DNA of 42,437 bases, taken from assembly GCA_001821615.1 (NCBI GenBank), contig MHMS01000025.1:23314-65750 (forward strand), read 5' to 3'. Made by a program: the position numbers and the translations under genes. Below the pieces are notes generated by a model that saw only the letters and a list, made by a program, of their open reading frames with translations, made no database searches and was not told the DNA's origin. Position 1 is the stretch's first letter. Every line of letters begins with the position of its first letter. Positions 37,245-42,437 of the stretch are shown here, piece after piece. The stretch comes from Candidatus Niyogibacteria bacterium RIFCSPLOWO2_12_FULL_41_13. GTDB taxonomy: Bacteria > Patescibacteriota > Minisyncoccia > 2-12-FULL-41-13.

Positions 37245-38563
37245 AATTATCGATTTTCGGCGTTGGTTATGTCGGCTTGGTAAGCGGAGCTTGTTTTGCT
37301 GAATTGGGAAACGAGGTTTTATGTTGTGACATTGACGAAGAAAAAATCAAAATTTTGAACAAGGGCGAAGTTCCGATTTACGAGCCGGGACTGAAGGAAT
37401 TAGTTGAAAGAAATGTCGGAGAAAAAAGACTTTTTTTCACGAGTGACCCGGAAGAAGCAGTAAGATTGGGAGAGATATTGTTTATCGCGGTGGGCACGCC
37501 TCAAAAAGATTACGGCGCGCCCGATTTGAAATATGTGCATGATGTTGCCAAAATCATCGGCGAAAATTTGGACAAAGAAAGAAAAATTATCGTCAATAAA
37601 TCAACTGTTCCGGCGGGAACAGCGGGAGAGGTAAAAAGCATTATCGCCGAAGAATTAAAAAAAAGAGGAGCGAATTTTGATTTTGCCGTTGTTTCCAATC
37701 CGGAGTTTTTGAAAGAAGGGGACGCTATAAACGATTTTATGAAGCCCGACAGAGTGGTGGTTGGCGTTGACGAAGAATGGGCGAGAAAAATAATGGAAGA
37801 GCTTTATTTGTCCCTGACAAAGAACGGACACCCGATATATTTTATGGACACGGCTTCTTCGGAAATGTCAAAATACGCGGCAAACGCCCTGCTTGCCGCC
37901 AAGATTTCTTTCATCAATCAGATAGCGAATTTATGCGAGATTGTCGGAGCAGATGTTGAAGAAGTTCGCAAAGCAGTTTGCGCCGACAAAAGAATAGGGC
38001 ATCATTTTTTATATCCCGGCATTGGCTACGGAGGAAGTTGTTTTCCCAAAGATGTTCAGGCGCTCTCCGCCCTTGCCAAAAAATTCGGCTATACCGCCAA
38101 TCTAATAGAAGCGATTGAAACGGTAAATAACGAACAAAAAGAGAAATTTGCCAAAAAAATAATTCAGGAATTGGGAGATTTAGACGGCAAAAAAATTGCC
38201 ATTTGGGGATTGTCTTTCAAGCCAAACACCGACGATATGCGAAGCGCGCCCTCCATAAATATTATTGAAAGATTGTTGGCTAAGGGCGCGAGAATTTCCG
38301 CTTACGACCCGGCGGCCCTTTCCGAAGCGCGCAAGATTTTCAACAATCGCGTGGAATACGTTTCCGATATGTATGAGTGTTTGCGGAGCGCCGGAGCCCT
38401 TGTTTTGGCGACAGAATGGCCGCAATTTAAAGAGCCGGATTTTGCTCGCATGAAAAAATTGCTCAAAAGTCCGATTATTTTTGACGCTAGAAATATTTAT
38501 TCGCTCCAAAGAATGAAAGAATTAGGGTTTAAATATATCAGCGTTGGAAGGCAAGCGGTATGA
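37241..38563 (+). CDS. UDP-glucose 6-dehydrogenase
   Basis: [59 protein letters not shown]. Confidence 0.95.
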   Translation: MKLSIFGVGYVGLVSGACFAELGNEVLCCDIDEEKIKILNKGEVPIYEPGLKELVERNVGEKRLFFTSDPEEAVRLGEILFIAVGTPQKDYGAPDLKYVHDVAKIIGENLDKERKIIVNKSTVPAGTAGEVKSIIAEELKKRGANFDFAVVSNPEFLKEGDAINDFMKPDRVVVGVDEEWARKIMEELYLSLTKNGHPIYFMDTASSEMSKYAANALLAAKISFINQIANLCEIVGADVEEVRKAVCADKRIGHHFLYPGIGYGGSCFPKDVQALSALAKKFGYTANLIEAIETVNNEQKEKFAKKIIQELGDLDGKKIAIWGLSFKPNTDDMRSAPSINIIERLLAKGARISAYDPAALSEARKIFNNRVEYVSDMYECLRSAGALVLATEWPQFKEPDFARMKKLLKSPIIFDARNIYSLQRMKELGFKYISVGRQAV

Positions 38564-39537
38564 TTAAATACAGCCTTATTGTTCCCGTTAAGGAAATTAA
38601 CGATTATATCCGCGAAACAATTCAAAAAATTTTAGAAATTAAAAGAGATGATTTTGAGATAATTGTTTATCCCGATAAAGCTACTCGAGAAATCTGGGAC
38701 AAAACTCGTCAAATTTCAACCGGTCGCGTCGGCCCGGCTCAAAAAAGAAATTTGGCGATTCGCGACAGCTTAGGCGAAATTCTGGTTTTTATTGACGATG
38801 ACGCTTATCCGGAGAAAAATTTTCTTGACATTCTTGATGAAAATTTTAACGACCCGAATGTAACGGCGGTCGGAGGTCCCGCGATTACTCCGCAAACCGA
38901 TTCTTTTTTTCAGAAAGTTTCAGGCGCGGTTTTTTTAAGCAGATTGTCCCATAGCCACCCCGAAAGATATTGGTCTCTCGGCAGGAAAAGGTTTGTTGAC
39001 GACTGGCCGAGCGTAAATCTCTCAATAAGAAAAAAAAGTTTTACAGAAATCAACGGATTTGATTCTGAATACTGGCCGGGAGAGGATACAAAATTATGCT
39101 TGGATATAATTAAAAAAATAAACGGCAAGATATTGTACGAACCGGAATTGATTGTTTATCATCATCGCCGCTCGGGTTTGATAAATCATTTAAAACAAGT
39201 TGGCGGCTATGGATTGCATCGCGGTTTTTTCGCCAAAAAATTTCCAGAAACTTCTTTTAAGCTGAAATATTTTATTCCTTCCGGATTTTTTATTTTTGTT
39301 GTTTTCGGCTGGGTTCTTTTATTTTTTCCGTTGTTTTTTAAATTTTTATATTTTAGCGTTTGGATTTTATATTTATTCGCTCTGATTTTCGCCATTTTTG
39401 ATATTTATGTAAAAATTAAAGACGCTAAAATCAGCCTTGTTTCCATTTTTTATATTTTTTTAACTCATATTTATTACGGCTTCAGATTTATCCAAGGCTT
39501 TGTTTTTACAAAGAATTTGAAAAGCAAGCTGAAATAA
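38560..39537 (+). CDS. GT2 glycosyltransferase
   Basis: AQKRNLAIRDSLGEILVFIDDDAYPEKNFLD, C-terminal TM segments. Confidence 0.9.
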   Translation: MIKYSLIVPVKEINDYIRETIQKILEIKRDDFEIIVYPDKATREIWDKTRQISTGRVGPAQKRNLAIRDSLGEILVFIDDDAYPEKNFLDILDENFNDPNVTAVGGPAITPQTDSFFQKVSGAVFLSRLSHSHPERYWSLGRKRFVDDWPSVNLSIRKKSFTEINGFDSEYWPGEDTKLCLDIIKKINGKILYEPELIVYHHRRSGLINHLKQVGGYGLHRGFFAKKFPETSFKLKYFIPSGFFIFVVFGWVLLFFPLFFKFLYFSVWILYLFALIFAIFDIYVKIKDAKISLVSIFYIFLTHIYYGFRFIQGFVFTKNLKSKLK

Positions 39538-39559
39538 TTTAAAGTTTACAAATCAGCTT

Positions 39560-41101
39560 ATGAAAATCGCCATTTCTTATCCGCCATTAAAAGATATAAA
39601 AGGAACACCTATGATTAGCCAAAATAGGCAATATCAGGTTTTTTCTAACCCTACTTATATCTATCCAATGGTTCCGGCTTACGCGGCCACTTTGCTTAAG
39701 AAAAACGGCTATGAAGTTTTTTGGGACGACGCCATTGCCGAAGAATTGACTTACGGAGAATGGATTGGGAGGATTTGCGAAGAAAAGCCGGATGTTATCG
39801 CCATTGAGACAAAAACGCCGGTCATAAAAAGGCATTGGAGAATTATTGATGAAATAAAAGAATTAGTGGAATTAGAAAACAAGCAAAGATGCGAGTCTTG
39901 TTCTCAGGCGGAATTTTGCGGCGATAAAGAAGAAAAATTGAAAATTGAAAATTGGAAATTGAAAATTGTTCTGATGGGCGACCATATAACGGCCTTGCCG
40001 GAAGAATCTTTGGCAAATTCAAAAGTTGATTACGCGCTTACCGGAGGCGATTATGATTTTATGCTTTTGAATCTGGCGAATCACTTGGCGAAAAGCGAGC
40101 CTCTTGAACCGGGTTGGCATTTTAGAGATGAAAAAGGCGAAATCAAAAATACCGGAAAATTTCAACTAAATCACAATTTGGACGACTTGCCTTTTATTGA
40201 CAGGGAATTAACCAAATGGAAATTATACGCTTATGAAAACGGCAATTATAAATATCGTCCCGGCACCTATACAATGGTTTCGCGCGATTGCTGGTGGCGG
40301 AAAAACGGCGGATGCGCTTTTTGCGCCTGGACAACGCTTTATCCTCAATGGCGAACTCAAAAACCGGAAAAACTTTTGGACGAAATCGGCCATTTGATTA
40401 AAAAATATCAAGTAAAGGAAATTTTTGACGACTCCGGCACTTTTCCGGTCGGCAAATGGCTGGAAGATTTTTGCAAAGGAATGATTGAGCGCGGCTACAA
40501 TAAAAAAATAAAATTCAGCTGCAATATGCGGGTTGGCGCGTTGAGCATGGAACAATATAAATTGATGGGTGAAGCTAGCTTCCGTTTTATCCTCTATGGC
40601 TTGGAATCAGCCAACCAAAATACTTTGGACAGATTAAACAAAGGAATCAAAATAGACGGCTACGAAGAAGAAATGAGAATCGCAAAAAAAGCCGGTTTAG
40701 AGCCGCATGTAACCTGTATGATTGGTTATCCTTGGGAAAGTTATGAAGACGCGAAGCGCACTGTTGATTTCACGAGCAAGCTATTCAACAGAGGTTATAT
40801 TGATTCGCTTCAGGGAACAATTGTTATTCCTTACCCGGGAACGGCGTTATATAAATACTGTAAAGAAAATAACCTCCTGCTTTTTGACGATTACGACAGA
40901 TATGACCAGCGGGAGCGGGTGATGAAAAGCGAATTGACTGATGAACAAGCGAAAGAATTGGTGCAGGGCCTTTATAAATCTTTTATTACGCCAAAATTTA
41001 TTTTAAAAAAATTGGTTTCAATAAGAAAAATTGACGACATTAAATTTTTCTGGCGGGCGGGTTTTAAAGTCTTAGGACACCTAACGGATTTTAGAAAATG
41101 A
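39560..41101 (+). CDS. Radical SAM protein with N-terminal B12-binding-like domain
   Basis: CWWRKNGGCAFCAWTTLYPQWR, FILYGLESANQNTLDRLNKGI, CMIGYPWESYEDAKRTVDF. Confidence 0.85.
   Translation: MKIAISYPPLKDIKGTPMISQNRQYQVFSNPTYIYPMVPAYAATLLKKNGYEVFWDDAIAEELTYGEWIGRICEEKPDVIAIETKTPVIKRHWRIIDEIKELVELENKQRCESCSQAEFCGDKEEKLKIENWKLKIVLMGDHITALPEESLANSKVDYALTGGDYDFMLLNLANHLAKSEPLEPGWHFRDEKGEIKNTGKFQLNHNLDDLPFIDRELTKWKLYAYENGNYKYRPGTYTMVSRDCWWRKNGGCAFCAWTTLYPQWRTQKPEKLLDEIGHLIKKYQVKEIFDDSGTFPVGKWLEDFCKGMIERGYNKKIKFSCNMRVGALSMEQYKLMGEASFRFILYGLESANQNTLDRLNKGIKIDGYEEEMRIAKKAGLEPHVTCMIGYPWESYEDAKRTVDFTSKLFNRGYIDSLQGTIVIPYPGTALYKYCKENNLLLFDDYDRYDQRERVMKSELTDEQAKELVQGLYKSFITPKFILKKLVSIRKIDDIKFFWRAGFKVLGHLTDFRK
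39937..39968 (+). repeat. Heptanucleotide array inside the radical SAM gene
   Basis: attgaaa, attgaaa, attggaa, attgaaa, attg; encodes KLKIENWKLKI. Confidence 0.8.
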
Positions 41102-41592
41102 GCGCAGAATTAGCTCTTCATTTATCGGCGCATTTTTTTGCCAGCATTTTTGCCGGTTATCTTATTTGGAAAATTTGGCAAAAACCGGCCGCTTCTTTTT
41201 TAGCGGCAATCGCCGGCGGGGTTTTTGTTGATTTAGATCATTTTATTGACTACTATTTTGTTTTTGGTTTTGATTTGAGATGGGATTATTTTTTCAACGG
41301 CTATCAGTTTTTAAAAAGCGGAAAAGATTACATATTTTTTCACGGCTGGGAATATGTCCTTATTTTATTTTTTTTGCTGTTCGTGTTTAAAAACAAATCG
41401 GCGAAATCAGTTGTCTTGGGATTGGCGTTGGGAATGTTTTTTCATTTGTCTCTTGATTCGGCGCTAAACGGACTTCCCGTGAGATCCTATTCAATAATTG
41501 AAAGAGCGAAGAATAATTTTGAAGCCGAAAAATTGGTTGAACCGGAGCGCAAAGCCGAGTATTTGCTTAAAAGACAAATAATTAAATTTTAA
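41098..41592 (+). CDS. Multi-TM protein resembling YdjM/DUF457-type membrane hydrolases
   Basis: HFFASIFAGYLIW, GGVFVDLDHFIDYY, FFHGWEY, FFHLSLDSA. Confidence 0.65.
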   Translation: MSAELALHLSAHFFASIFAGYLIWKIWQKPAASFLAAIAGGVFVDLDHFIDYYFVFGFDLRWDYFFNGYQFLKSGKDYIFFHGWEYVLILFFLLFVFKNKSAKSVVLGLALGMFFHLSLDSALNGLPVRSYSIIERAKNNFEAEKLVEPERKAEYLLKRQIIKF

Positions 41593-41594
41593 AT

Positions 41595-42437
41595 ATGGTT
41601 AGTCTGGTTTCAGTTATTATTACCACGAAAAACGAAGAAAAAAATATAGAAAATTGCCTAAAATCAATCAAAAATCAAACTTACTCCCCGGACAAGATTG
41701 AAATTATTATTGTTGATAATAATTCGTCAGATAAAACAAAAGAAATAGCCGGAAAATACACTGATTTAATTTTTGATAAGGGACCGGAAAGAAGCGCTCA
41801 AAGAAATTTTGGCGTCAGACAGTCAAAAGGCGAATATTTTTTGTATCTGGACGCCGATATGATTTTACATCCCGAAGTGATAAGCGAATGCGTTGAATTA
41901 GCGGAAAAAAATCCTAAAATCACCGGTTTATACATTCCGGAGATTATTACGGGAAACAGTTTTTGGAGCAAAGTCAGGCGGTTTGAAAGAAGTTTTTATA
42001 ACGCCACCGCCATTGATTGCGTCCGCTTTATAAAGAAAGAAAAATTTTTGGAAGTCGGCGGTTTTGATGAATCAATGACCGGACCGGAAGACTGGGATTT
42101 TGACAAGAAAATAAAGATGGCGGGACAAGTTGCCTTGATAAAAAATCCCGTTTATCATAATGAAGCGGAATTTAATTTGGCGAAGTATTTAAACAAAAAA
42201 GCGTATTACGCCAAAAGTTTTGACAGATATGCGGATAAATGGGGCAAAGATGATTCAGACATCAAAAAGCAATTAGGTTTTTATTACAGATTTTTTGGAG
42301 TTTTTATTGAGAACGGCAAGTGGAAAAAATTATTAAGCCACCCGATTTTGGCTCTGGGAATGTATTTCTTGAGATTTATGGTCGGAATTAAATTTTTAAT
42401 GAGAAACATATATAATAAATCAAAAACCAGAGCACAA
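41595..42437 (+). CDS. GT2 glycosyltransferase, 3'-truncated by the window end
   Basis: MVSLVSVIITTKNEEKNIENCLKSIKNQTYSPDKIEIIIVDNNSSDKTKEIAGKY...YLDADMILHPEVI; open to the window end. Confidence 0.9.
   Translation, partial: MVSLVSVIITTKNEEKNIENCLKSIKNQTYSPDKIEIIIVDNNSSDKTKEIAGKYTDLIFDKGPERSAQRNFGVRQSKGEYFLYLDADMILHPEVISECVELAEKNPKITGLYIPEIITGNSFWSKVRRFERSFYNATAIDCVRFIKKEKFLEVGGFDESMTGPEDWDFDKKIKMAGQVALIKNPVYHNEAEFNLAKYLNKKAYYAKSFDRYADKWGKDDSDIKKQLGFYYRFFGVFIENGKWKKLLSHPILALGMYFLRFMVGIKFLMRNIYNKSKTRAQ

Overview
This window looks like a compact, AT-rich chromosomal segment of a Candidate Phyla Radiation / Parcubacteria-like bacterium. That placement is an inference from gene style, not a database result. 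Housekeeping genes are rpoB, rpoC, ftsH, secA, argS, a YrdC/Sua5-type gene, glyA, acyP, secD and secF. There is one tRNA with anticodon UAU, a Fic protein, and a surface-glycan block containing flippases, GT2/GT4 glycosyltransferases, UDP-glucuronate decarboxylase, UDP-glucose dehydrogenase and a radical SAM/B12-type protein. A 1790-aa secreted multidomain protein is also present. The most unusual layer is structural. (i) Several unrelated small inverted-repeat elements, with no transposase in the window, sit exactly between stop and start codons and in two or three cases overlap the downstream start codon. (ii) At least five independent AT-rich arrays with a 7-bp period occur inside or at the edges of conserved genes (rpoB/rpoC junction, argS, glyA, a GT2 gene, the radical SAM gene). 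(iii) Three single-ORF 'cassettes' are bracketed by direct repeats. One lies at the 3' end of secA, where a second copy of the SecA C-terminal coding sequence (KKYKKCYGA*) remains downstream like an insertion scar. (iv) Four genes have an extended -10 (TGCTATNNT) 5-7 nt before the ATG, predicting leaderless mRNAs, and in two of these the promoter is fused to the T-tract of the upstream terminator. (v) The tRNA begins at the nucleotide directly after the ftsH stop codon. All claims come from reading the sequence; no searches or folding were run.
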